Source: JADHOX01 sp038120515
GTDB lineage: Bacteria > Pseudomonadota > Alphaproteobacteria > Rickettsiales > JABIRX01
NCBI GenBank assembly: GCA_038120515.1
Contig: JAYOLW010000022.1
Location: forward strand, 1-27,764
Length of the DNA stretch: 27,764 bases
Reading direction: 5' to 3'
Made by a program: the position numbers and the translations under genes. Below, piece by piece: positions 13,788 to 21,756 of this stretch. Positions within the stretch are counted from its first letter, which is position 1. Every line of letters begins with the position of its first letter. Below the pieces are notes generated by a model that was not told the origin of the DNA, did no database searches, and worked only from the letters and a program-made list of their open reading frames with translations.

Positions 13788-15337
13788 TGAAAACAGCAAA
13801 AATTAATTTCTTAGATAATTTAAGCGTTAAAAACAAACTGTTAGCAATCATACTAACTGTTAGTTTAGCCTGTGCATCTGTTTCAATGCTTGCTATTTCA
13901 GTTGTAGGTTTAAAAAATATCAAAAAACAAATTGAAACAGAATTATTAATTAGCGGAAAACTTATAGCAGATAGAGTTAATGCTGCTTTAGAATTTAATA
14001 ATAACTCTTCAGCGATTGAAAGTTTAAATGCATTGCAGGTTAACAAATCAATCTCTAGAGCATGTATCTATAATAATGATGGCATCGAATTCGCTAGTTA
14101 CTTTTCTGGGACATATAAAGGTAATAATTGCCCACCATCACTTAAATCTCCAAACCTATACAAACAAGATAATATCTATAGCCTATATAGAGTTGTTACA
14201 AGTCAAGTTGACAATACTATCATTGGTCACCTTTTTATTGAGACAACATTGGATCGTGCCAATGATTATGTACAAAATTTGTTATTAATTGGCGTTGTAA
14301 TTTTCACGATTGTGGTCTTTTTTGCTTTCTTTCTCGCTAACTTATTTCAAAAAACAATTTCACAGCCAATCCAGCATCTTATAGACAAAAGCACTGAGAA
14401 TGCCCAGTTAAGTGAATCAAGCCCATTCTTTTCGTCGAGTAAAAATGAATTAGTTAAACTAGAAGTGTTGCTAAGGGGAATTATTTCCAAAATTAACAAT
14501 CTTGAAGAGCAAAATATCCAACGAGATAAAGCCATGGAAAGTGTTATTAAGAATTCTGAATCAACAATTGGCTACTTGTCTAACGAATTAAAACATCCTT
14601 TGGAAGCTACAATTGCATTTGGTGATATTATCTCAAGCAGAGCCATAGGAGATATCGATCCAGAATATATTGCTTATTACAATGATGTATATTTAACAGT
14701 TTTTTACTTTTATGGCATAATTAATGACACAATGAACTTTTTTAAATCACATTTAAAATCTCAAAAAGGAATATGTGAAACTCTTAATATCGCGGAATAT
14801 TTAACAGAATCAATTTCGGATATTAAGAATAATAAGCCTGAATATTTAAAAAATTTTGATATTGAATGCGAATCCCTAATAGATGAGTCATTACCAAAAC
14901 TGAATATAGATGGCGCACTAATCAAAGAATTGATATCAAATGCTTTTTTTGTGTTTAGCAAATACCAAACCTTTTTAAATAGATCAGATTTAAATGTCAA
15001 AAGAACTGCTAAAAAAGATGTTTTAGATGGAGATTCTGAAAAATTTAAAATAGAAATTTGTTGTAAGGAACTTGAAGGCGAATCAATAGCTTCAGTTCTT
15101 GAGAATCATCGCGACTATCAAAACGATGTTCATTTATTAAGATCAAAACTTCAATATATGAAATATTTAGCATCATATGATGGTGGTTATCTAGATTTTG
15201 GTAATGACCTTAGAAAAATGTCAAAAATGGTAATTTTCTATCCATGGCAACAATTAGTAGCTAATGGTAGTGAAAAAGATGATAGAGCAAACGAGTCACT
15301 TGAAGAAAGCCTCCGAAGAATAGTTGAAACAGCATAA
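13787..15337 (+). CDS. CHASE8/HAMP membrane sensor with degenerate histidine-kinase region
   Basis: The architecture over 516 residues is: TM1 at about 17-38, a periplasmic CHASE8-like domain at about 40-160 (ELLISGKLIADRVNAALEF, RACIYNNDGIEFASY), TM2 at about 166-190, HAMP at about 190-245, and a coiled coil. A HisKA-like region follows in which the H-box reads YLSNELKHPLEAT: asparagine (residue 266) replaces the phosphorylated histidine. The ATPase-like part has an N-box-like IKELISNAFFVFSK, but I see no good G1/G2 glycine boxes. It is probably a signalling-dead kinase that acts by conformation or partner binding. The periplasmic part matches the YfiN type, so YfiR encoded just upstream is the likely regulator. 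The gene ends 5 bp before polA. Confidence 0.8.
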   Translation: MKTAKINFLDNLSVKNKLLAIILTVSLACASVSMLAISVVGLKNIKKQIETELLISGKLIADRVNAALEFNNNSSAIESLNALQVNKSISRACIYNNDGIEFASYFSGTYKGNNCPPSLKSPNLYKQDNIYSLYRVVTSQVDNTIIGHLFIETTLDRANDYVQNLLLIGVVIFTIVVFFAFFLANLFQKTISQPIQHLIDKSTENAQLSESSPFFSSSKNELVKLEVLLRGIISKINNLEEQNIQRDKAMESVIKNSESTIGYLSNELKHPLEATIAFGDIISSRAIGDIDPEYIAYYNDVYLTVFYFYGIINDTMNFFKSHLKSQKGICETLNIAEYLTESISDIKNNKPEYLKNFDIECESLIDESLPKLNIDGALIKELISNAFFVFSKYQTFLNRSDLNVKRTAKKDVLDGDSEKFKIEICCKELEGESIASVLENHRDYQNDVHLLRSKLQYMKYLASYDGGYLDFGNDLRKMSKMVIFYPWQQLVANGSEKDDRANESLEESLRRIVETA

Positions 15338-15342
15338 TATAA

Positions 15343-17988
15343 ATGCAGAGAGTTATTTTAATCGATGGTTATGGCTTTGTTTTTAGAGCATATCATTCAT
15401 TACCTCCGCTTAAAAACCCATCAGGAACATATGTAGGTGCAGTTTTTGGCTTTGCCAACATGCTATTTAAAGTCATAAGAAACCACCCAAATGACAAAAT
15501 AATAGTTGTATTAGATTCTGGCAGCAAAACTTTTCGACATGATATTTATGAGGCATATAAAGCAAATAGACCACCAGCTCCCGAAGATTTAATACCACAA
15601 TTTCCATTAGTTCGATCAGCGGCAGAAGCTTTTAATTTAAAAACTGTTGAGGCAGAAGGTTTAGAAGCTGATGATTTAATTGCTTCTTTAGCCCTAAAAG
15701 CAGAACAAAATAATCTACCTGTTACCATATATTCTTCTGATAAAGATCTAATGCAATTAATTCGTGGTCAAATTGATATGTTTGATCCGATGAAAAACAA
15801 AGTGATAAAAGCAGAACAAGTAATTGAGAAATTTGGCGTCAGACCTGAACAAATGTGTGACTATTTGTCGCTTTTAGGAGATAGCTCAGATAATATACCT
15901 GGAGTTAAGGGGATTGGTGCTAAAACAGCAGCGAATTTGTTAAACCAGTTTAGTAATCTTGATGACATTTATAATTCGATTGACCAGGTTGAAAAAGACA
16001 GAATACGTAATTTGTTAATTGATGACAAAGAAAACGCTTATCTTTCTTACCAATTAATCAACCTAAAAAACCCACAAGAAACAACGGTAAATCTTGATGA
16101 AGTTAAAGCCCATAAGCTTGATAATAACGCAATAAGTAGCTTTCTTAACGAACAAGGCTTTCATGCCTTAAAAGCAAAAGTTAATGCCCTTTTTAATGTA
16201 AATATCGATAATCAAAATATTCCAGCAAATAATAAAGAAGATTCTCCAAATATCATAATAGAAGAAATTAATATTGAGAATTTAAACAAAATACAGCAAC
16301 TTTACCATCAAGAGCGTGTGGGCATTTTCTTAACCCCCCTCAAAAAAAGTCAATTAATTATGTTTTGTCACAAACAAAATTGTTATTATTACGAAATAAA
16401 ACAAACAGAGGATTCTGGATCCTTATTTAATCAGCCATCCGATGTTTTTTTAGCAACACAAAAAGCTATAATTCAGCTTATCTCTGATCATTCTACACGA
16501 ATCATAACAGCAGATTTTAAGCATTTCTTACATTTCATCTACAAGCAACAAAACGGGACTAAACTTGATATTAACGCAACTTTTATTGATTTAAACCTTA
16601 TAGAGTATTTGTTACCATTAGAAGATAAAGGAAAGTTAATTACTAAATTCCAGGAGTTTGAAAAAACCACTGATATTGAAAAGGACAAAGTCATATTTGC
16701 TGTTTTTGAACATTTTAACAATCTAGATCATAATTTAAAAGATTTACATAAACACGGGTTGTTATCGATATACCAAGAAGTTGATCGTAGAATCAATAAC
16801 ATTCTGTTTGAAATGGAGCAAATAGGAGTTGCTATCTCACTAGATAAGCTCAGATCACTTTCAAATGAATTTGCTACTCAGATAAATGATTTAACCACAG
16901 AAATATACGAAATTTCGGGACAAGAATTTAATATTGGCTCACCTAAACAACTCGGCGAGATTCTATTTGATAAACTTGCTTTAGAAACTACAAAAAAAAC
17001 CTCAAAAGCCAAGTCTCGCTCGACATCTTCCGACATCCTTGAGGATCTAAAAGCACAAGGACACAAAATAGCTGAACTTGTTCTTAATTGGCGACATTTT
17101 TCAAAACTGAAATCTACCTATACTGACGCCCTCCCCAAAAACATAAATCAAAACACCAGCAGAATCCATACAGTTTTTAATAATTGCTTAACATCAACTG
17201 GAAGGTTAAGCTCTTCAAACCCTAATTTGCAGAATATTCCGATAAGATCTAATGAAGGAGATCTTATAAGATCATGCTTTATAGCCAAAAAGGATCACTC
17301 TCTAATTGGTGCAGATTACTCGCAAATTGAACTCCGCCTACTGGCACATTTGGCTAACGCCAAATCATTGAAGCAAGCATTTGCAGAAGGCAAAGATATT
17401 CACAGGTCCACAGCTTCTGAAATGTTTGAAATAGCTGAAGATCAAGTTTCAGATGAAATGCGTAGTCACTCAAAACAAATTAATTTTGGGATCATTTATG
17501 GTATTAGCGCATTTGGCCTTGCTGAAAGATTAAATATTGAAAGAAAAAAAGCTAAGGATTTTATAGAGAAATACTTTATTAAATACCCAGAGATAAAAAG
17601 TTATCTTGATCAAGTGCTTGAAGATTGTCGTCGCGATCTATTTGTTGAAACTGTAATTGGCAGAAAATTATTTTTTCCAGAAATTAATACTAAAAATGGT
17701 ATGATTCGCTCCTTTCAAGAAAGGGCTGCAATTAATGCACCACTTCAAGGCAGTGCATCTGATATTATCAAAATAGCTATGATAAATATCGATAAAGAGC
17801 TAAAACAGCAGAGACTCAGAACAAAATTAATTCTTCAGGTTCATGATGAATTAATTTATGAAGCTCCTGAAGCCGAGAAAACAATATGTGCTGATATTGT
17901 CAAAAATGGCATGGAAAAAGCCATGCAGCTGTCAGTGCCACTAACAGTAAATTTAGCTACAGCCGATAATTGGCAACAATTAAAATAA
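15343..17988 (+). CDS. polA: DNA polymerase I, proofreading domain degenerate
   Basis: At 881 residues, the N-terminal 5'-3' exonuclease/FEN domain has its metal ligands (LIDGYGFVFRAYHS, AEGLEADDLIA, YSSDKDLMQL, GDSSDNIPGVKGIG). The polymerase domain has motif A DYSQIELR (D658), motif B RSHSKQINFGIIYG (707-720) and motif C QVHDELIYE (D835). The middle domain (about 300-500) keeps the length of a 3'-5' exonuclease, but the first catalytic motif (DTET in E. coli) reads IFLTPLKK, so proofreading is probably lost, as in several other bacterial PolA lineages. It serves repair and Okazaki-fragment processing. It starts 5 bp after the sensor gene with no room for a promoter, so it may be transcribed from the receptor operon or from a promoter inside that gene. 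Confidence 0.97.
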   Translation: MQRVILIDGYGFVFRAYHSLPPLKNPSGTYVGAVFGFANMLFKVIRNHPNDKIIVVLDSGSKTFRHDIYEAYKANRPPAPEDLIPQFPLVRSAAEAFNLKTVEAEGLEADDLIASLALKAEQNNLPVTIYSSDKDLMQLIRGQIDMFDPMKNKVIKAEQVIEKFGVRPEQMCDYLSLLGDSSDNIPGVKGIGAKTAANLLNQFSNLDDIYNSIDQVEKDRIRNLLIDDKENAYLSYQLINLKNPQETTVNLDEVKAHKLDNNAISSFLNEQGFHALKAKVNALFNVNIDNQNIPANNKEDSPNIIIEEINIENLNKIQQLYHQERVGIFLTPLKKSQLIMFCHKQNCYYYEIKQTEDSGSLFNQPSDVFLATQKAIIQLISDHSTRIITADFKHFLHFIYKQQNGTKLDINATFIDLNLIEYLLPLEDKGKLITKFQEFEKTTDIEKDKVIFAVFEHFNNLDHNLKDLHKHGLLSIYQEVDRRINNILFEMEQIGVAISLDKLRSLSNEFATQINDLTTEIYEISGQEFNIGSPKQLGEILFDKLALETTKKTSKAKSRSTSSDILEDLKAQGHKIAELVLNWRHFSKLKSTYTDALPKNINQNTSRIHTVFNNCLTSTGRLSSSNPNLQNIPIRSNEGDLIRSCFIAKKDHSLIGADYSQIELRLLAHLANAKSLKQAFAEGKDIHRSTASEMFEIAEDQVSDEMRSHSKQINFGIIYGISAFGLAERLNIERKKAKDFIEKYFIKYPEIKSYLDQVLEDCRRDLFVETVIGRKLFFPEINTKNGMIRSFQERAAINAPLQGSASDIIKIAMINIDKELKQQRLRTKLILQVHDELIYEAPEAEKTICADIVKNGMEKAMQLSVPLTVNLATADNWQQLK

Positions 17989-18032
17989 TTGTCTTTATTT
18001 CAATTGCCAAATCCTCAAATCTGAGTTTAGGA

Positions 18033-18152
18033 CTAATAAGCAGATAATCTTACAATTGTTAAACCAAACATAAAAAATATAAAAACGACAATTGCTGCAA
18101 GCAACGCATAGTTTTTAGCTTTTTTATCTTTATGTAACTTTTCTATAGGCAT
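18033..18152 (-). CDS. Tiny CoxF-like single-pass membrane protein (39 residues)
   Basis: From ATG at 18152 the frame encodes a basic N-terminus (MPIEKLHKDKKAKNYALL), one transmembrane helix (AAIVVFIFFMFGLTIVRL) and a stop. The layout (charged start with KLHK, single helix, ending TIVRL) resembles the small proteins encoded between ctaB and ctaG in alphaproteobacterial cytochrome oxidase clusters. No oxidase gene is in the window. It is convergent with polA. The region 18153-18291 upstream holds the divergent control regions. Confidence 0.6.
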   Translation of the reverse strand: MPIEKLHKDKKAKNYALLAAIVVFIFFMFGLTIVRLSAY

Positions 18153-18234
18153 AATATCAATTTAAATACTCTGATTTGTTATAGTCCTTGTAATGATTAT
18201 TTGCAATAGTTGCAGTTTATATGAGAAATAAAAT

Positions 18235-18262
18235 TTGATTGAAAATTCGAGATAATTAATAT
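18235..18262 (+). promoter_or_regulatory. Candidate promoter of thrB-rnhA
   Basis: TTGATT (18235-18240) and TAATAT (18257-18262) are spaced 16 bp apart. The predicted start would give a leader of about 23 nt before the thrB ATG. Confidence 0.45.
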
Positions 18263-18291
18263 TAAACTGCGTTTCTATTTAAGAAAATATT

Positions 18292-19254
18292 ATGGCCGTA
18301 ATTACCAAATTATCTCATGAGGATTTTGAGTCGATATTAAGTCAATATCATATAAAAGACTTTGAAGAAGCAATTCCAATTTTAGCAGGTGTTGAGAACA
18401 CTAACTATATTCTTAAAACTACAGAATCCAAATATATTTTAACTATCTTTGAGAAACGAGTATCAAAACAAGACATACCATTCTTTTTAGGCTTAATGGA
18501 TCATCTTGCCAATAAGGGTTTTCCTGTACCAAATGTAATAACAAACATAAATGATGGCAAAACATTCTCTTATAATGCCAAAACAGGAGTCATTTTGAGC
18601 TTTCTTGAAGGCAAATCAATAATGGACAATATATCAAACGAACATGCTGGTGAATTTGGTAAATTAATGGGCAATGTTCATAATAGCTGTTCTGATTTCT
18701 CGGGGACAAGAAAAAATGATTATAACTTACATGGTTGCAAAAAGCTATTTCAGGAGCTTGTTACCAGAAGAGCTATTGATCAAAAACAATATCACTTTAT
18801 TGAAGAAATATTAAGTACTGATTTGCACCCTATTGCCGGATTAGGTGATGAACTTGACAAAGGGATTGTTCACGGCGATATGTTTCCGGATAATGTGTTT
18901 TTTAAAGAAGGTAAAGTATCAGGATTAATTGATTTTTATTTTGCTTCATATGATTTCCTAATTTATGATCTCGCTATTGCAATAAATGCCTGGGGCTTTG
19001 ATAACGATATTCGTTTTAATAAAGAACGTTCTTTAGTTATAATAAACAGTTACAACTCTATTAGACCTCTTAAAAATAATGATAGAGAATATTTTAAACA
19101 TTTTTGCCTTCTTGCGGCTACAAGATTCTATCTTACGCGTTTATATGATGAATTTTTAGGCAAAACTTCAGATTCACATATCAACCTGAAAAATCCTAAT
19201 GAGTTTTTAACACGTGTTGAGTTTTTTAAACAATGGCGTGGTATAAAAGCTTAA
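18292..19254 (+). CDS. thrB: Homoserine kinase (APH-fold type)
   Basis: At 320 residues, it has the aminoglycoside-phosphotransferase-like fold used by alphaproteobacterial ThrB. Visible features are GVENTNYIL as the nucleotide-binding hairpin (about 33-41), KYILTIFEKR, the catalytic loop GIVHGDMFPDNVFF (about 191-204, Asp in HGD) and the metal-binding LIDFYFASYDFLIYDLA (DFY, where the usual motif is DFG-like DFY/W). It phosphorylates homoserine on the way to threonine. It differs in fold from the GHMP-type ThrB of enterobacteria. It is followed 2 bp later by rnhA, a pairing common in alphaproteobacteria. Its presence suggests the organism keeps at least part of threonine synthesis. Confidence 0.93.
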   Translation: MAVITKLSHEDFESILSQYHIKDFEEAIPILAGVENTNYILKTTESKYILTIFEKRVSKQDIPFFLGLMDHLANKGFPVPNVITNINDGKTFSYNAKTGVILSFLEGKSIMDNISNEHAGEFGKLMGNVHNSCSDFSGTRKNDYNLHGCKKLFQELVTRRAIDQKQYHFIEEILSTDLHPIAGLGDELDKGIVHGDMFPDNVFFKEGKVSGLIDFYFASYDFLIYDLAIAINAWGFDNDIRFNKERSLVIINSYNSIRPLKNNDREYFKHFCLLAATRFYLTRLYDEFLGKTSDSHINLKNPNEFLTRVEFFKQWRGIKA

Positions 19255-19256
19255 TA

Positions 19257-19700
19257 ATGACATCTAAACTAAAAGAAATTACAATTTATACAGATGGATC
19301 ATGTTTAAACAATCCAGGCAATGGTGGCTGGGGCGCAATTCTTATTTATAAAAAAAAAGAAAAGGAGATTTCTGGTGCTCAATCTAACACTACCAACAAT
19401 CAAATGGAGCTCAAGGCTGTTATAGAAGGGCTAAAATCTGTAAAAGAGAAATGTAAAATAAACTTATTTACTGACTCAAAATATGTTCAGCAAGGCATAA
19501 CGACTTGGATATATAATTGGCAAAAAAATAACTGGAAGTCTGCAAATAGAAAACCCATTAAAAACAAAGAATTATGGCAAGAGCTTTATGCAGAGACCAA
19601 AAAGCATGAAATCGATTGGCATTGGGTCAAAGCCCATAACGGCAATGAATATAATGAAAAAGTTGATGCTTTAGCACAACATGCTGCTAGATCAATTTAG
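19257..19700 (+). CDS. rnhA: Ribonuclease HI
   Basis: I chose the ATG at 19257, 2 bp after the thrB stop; an upstream in-frame ATG at 19233 lies inside thrB. The four catalytic acids are present: D in YTDGSCLNNPGNGGWG, E in NQMELKAVIEGL, D in LFTDSKYVQQG and D in NEKVDALA. The basic protrusion WQKNNWKSANRKPIKNKELW is present too, as in E. coli RNase HI. The length of 147 residues is normal. It removes RNA from RNA-DNA hybrids such as R-loops and primers. Its last 9 bp overlap the end of the convergent lipoprotein gene. Confidence 0.96.
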   Translation: MTSKLKEITIYTDGSCLNNPGNGGWGAILIYKKKEKEISGAQSNTTNNQMELKAVIEGLKSVKEKCKINLFTDSKYVQQGITTWIYNWQKNNWKSANRKPIKNKELWQELYAETKKHEIDWHWVKAHNGNEYNEKVDALAQHAARSI

Positions 19701-20054
19701 AGCAAAGATATTATCACATGAATTAATCTCTAGCAAATCCTCAAGATTTACAATCCTTCTATTAATAATAAACAAATCATGCTCAATATCATCATCTGAT
19801 TTTAAAAACAAAAGTGATGCAAAGGCAGTAGGTATTGCCGCTAAATAAAAAGCAAGATTTTTGGCGTTACCAATTTTCTGTTGATTTAACAATTTCTCTT
19901 TTTGTTTATTTGCTGATTCAAGAGATTTCATTAATTCTAAACAAGATTTTTCAAAATCATTTCTTTCAAATATTGAAAAACCAGTGCTAGATTTTTGTGA
20001 CAAACACCCAGTTAAAACAGAGAAAATAACTATAATAACAATAAATCTATGCAT
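19692..20054 (-). CDS. Small lipoprotein of unknown function
   Basis: I start at ATG 20054 because MHRFIVIIVIFSVLTGC is a clear lipoprotein signal (cysteine at residue 17). The longer frame to 20162 would put the signal 36 residues inside and overlap serA. The mature part (about 100 residues) has two charged helical segments, FEKSCLELMKSLESANKQKEKLL and DDIEHDLFIINRRIVNLEDLLEI, around a hydrophobic hairpin (FYLAAIPTAFASLLFL). No family is recognised. It is convergent with rnhA and divergent from serA. Confidence 0.7.
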   Translation of the reverse strand: MHRFIVIIVIFSVLTGCLSQKSSTGFSIFERNDFEKSCLELMKSLESANKQKEKLLNQQKIGNAKNLAFYLAAIPTAFASLLFLKSDDDIEHDLFIINRRIVNLEDLLEINSCDNIFALN

Positions 20055-20119
20055 AATAATTTGAATATTAATTAATAACCTGTTATTTTGCGGGCATTTT
20101 AACATTAATTTTTCGTAAA

Positions 20120-21706
20120 ATGCCAAAAGTTTTAATTTCTGACAAGATGAGTAATCTAGCAATCGATGTTTTCAAGCAAAATAATATTGATGTCGATTTT
20201 AAACCAGGATTATCAATTGAAGAACTAAAAACAATAATTGCAGATTATGATGGTTTAGCTATTAGATCTTCAACAAGAGCTACAAGAGAACTTATCAGTG
20301 CGGCTAAGAATTTAAAAGTTATAGGAAGAGCTGGAATTGGTGTTGATAATGTTGATATAGAAGCAGCAACTGAAGCTGGAATCATTGTAATGAATACGCC
20401 TTTTGGCAACTCTATTACTACAGCTGAACATGCAATTGCCATGATGTTTAGCTTAGCACGTCAAATTCCACAAGCAAATAGCTCGACCCATCAAGGCAAA
20501 TGGGAGAAATCTGGATTTATGGGTACTGAGCTTACCGGCAAAGTGTTTGGTGTTATTGGTTGTGGTAATATCGGTGCAATTGCTGCTAAGAAAGCCAAGG
20601 GAATTGGTATGAATGTTATCGCTTTTGATCCATTTCTTACTGAAGAAAGAGCAAATGAAATTGGTGTTGAGAAAGTTGAGCTTGATAAGTTGCTAAATGT
20701 TTCTGATTTTATTACACTTCACGTACCTTTAACCGACAAAACAAAAAATATCCTAAATAAAGAAAGCTTTGCTAAATGTAAAAAGGGAGTTTTTGTTATA
20801 AATTGTGCTAGAGGTGGCCTAGTAAATGAAGCTGATCTAAAAGAAGCTTTAGATGATGGTCATGTTGCAGGTGCGGCTCTTGATGTATTTGAAATAGAGC
20901 CGGCAAAAGAAAACATATTATTTGGTCATCCAAATGTTATTTGTACCCCACATCTTGGTGCATCTACTGTTGAGGCTCAGACAAATGTTGCTGAACAAGT
21001 CGCCCAACAATTATCTAATTATTTAAATTCTAATGTTATTGAAAATTCAATCAATATTGCAGCGATCTCAAAAGAAGACGCAAAAGAAATAAAGCCTTTT
21101 TTAAATTTAGGAGCTGACCTTGGCAACTTTATTGGGGCTTTGGCTCATGGCGCGATTGAATCAGTGACCATCACCTACACAGGAAAAGTAGCAAAATTAA
21201 ATCTACAACCTTTAACCCATTCGATTGTTCAAAACATATTACAGCATTCAACTGAGAATGTTAATATGGTCAATAGTCTGGCAATCGCAAGGAAAAGAGG
21301 TATTAATGTAAATGTTATTAGTAGCAATAAGACTGGAAATTATGCCACTGAAATCGCTATTGATATACTAACTGACAAAGAATCTGTAAATATTGCTGGT
21401 ACATTATTTGGTCAAGATTCAAGGATAATTTCAATAAACAACATTCAGTTAGAGGCAAAATTACAACGTAATACTTTATATGTCAAAAACAAAGACAAAG
21501 CCGGTTTTATTGGTCATTTAGGCACAACCTTAGCCAAACATGAAATCAATATAGCTAACTTCCACCTTGGCCGAAAAGATAAAAATAGCGGTGAAGCAAT
21601 TGCGCTTATTTCTGTTGATAATGATATCAATAATGAATTACTTGATACAATTAGAGATATTGAATTCGTGACAGAAGCTAAGTTTTTAAAACTTTATCAT
21701 GACTGA
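20120..21706 (+). CDS. serA: D-3-phosphoglycerate dehydrogenase
   Basis: At 528 residues, this is the long SerA type. The NAD-binding motif is GVIGCGNIGAIAAKKAKGIG, followed by HVPLTDKTKNIL, NCARGGLVNEADL and the catalytic His region CTPHLGASTVEAQ. An intervening domain (about 315-450) leads to a C-terminal ACT domain (LYVKNKDKAGFIGHLG, about 456-528) that usually mediates serine feedback. It catalyses the first step of serine synthesis. The ATG follows a 65-bp divergent gap shared with the small lipoprotein; no strong Shine-Dalgarno is seen. It is 50 bp upstream of the giant coiled-coil gene. Confidence 0.96.
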   Translation: MPKVLISDKMSNLAIDVFKQNNIDVDFKPGLSIEELKTIIADYDGLAIRSSTRATRELISAAKNLKVIGRAGIGVDNVDIEAATEAGIIVMNTPFGNSITTAEHAIAMMFSLARQIPQANSSTHQGKWEKSGFMGTELTGKVFGVIGCGNIGAIAAKKAKGIGMNVIAFDPFLTEERANEIGVEKVELDKLLNVSDFITLHVPLTDKTKNILNKESFAKCKKGVFVINCARGGLVNEADLKEALDDGHVAGAALDVFEIEPAKENILFGHPNVICTPHLGASTVEAQTNVAEQVAQQLSNYLNSNVIENSINIAAISKEDAKEIKPFLNLGADLGNFIGALAHGAIESVTITYTGKVAKLNLQPLTHSIVQNILQHSTENVNMVNSLAIARKRGINVNVISSNKTGNYATEIAIDILTDKESVNIAGTLFGQDSRIISINNIQLEAKLQRNTLYVKNKDKAGFIGHLGTTLAKHEINIANFHLGRKDKNSGEAIALISVDNDINNELLDTIRDIEFVTEAKFLKLYHD

Positions 21707-21756
21707 TAGTTTTATTTTAAGATAAGAGAAAAAGAGTATTTTAGAGGAGATGCGAT

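Noticed and set aside
19233..19256. Longer RNase HI start inside thrB
   Set aside because: It adds eight residues ahead of the conserved start, while ATG 19257 sits 2 bp after the thrB stop, as expected for the pair.
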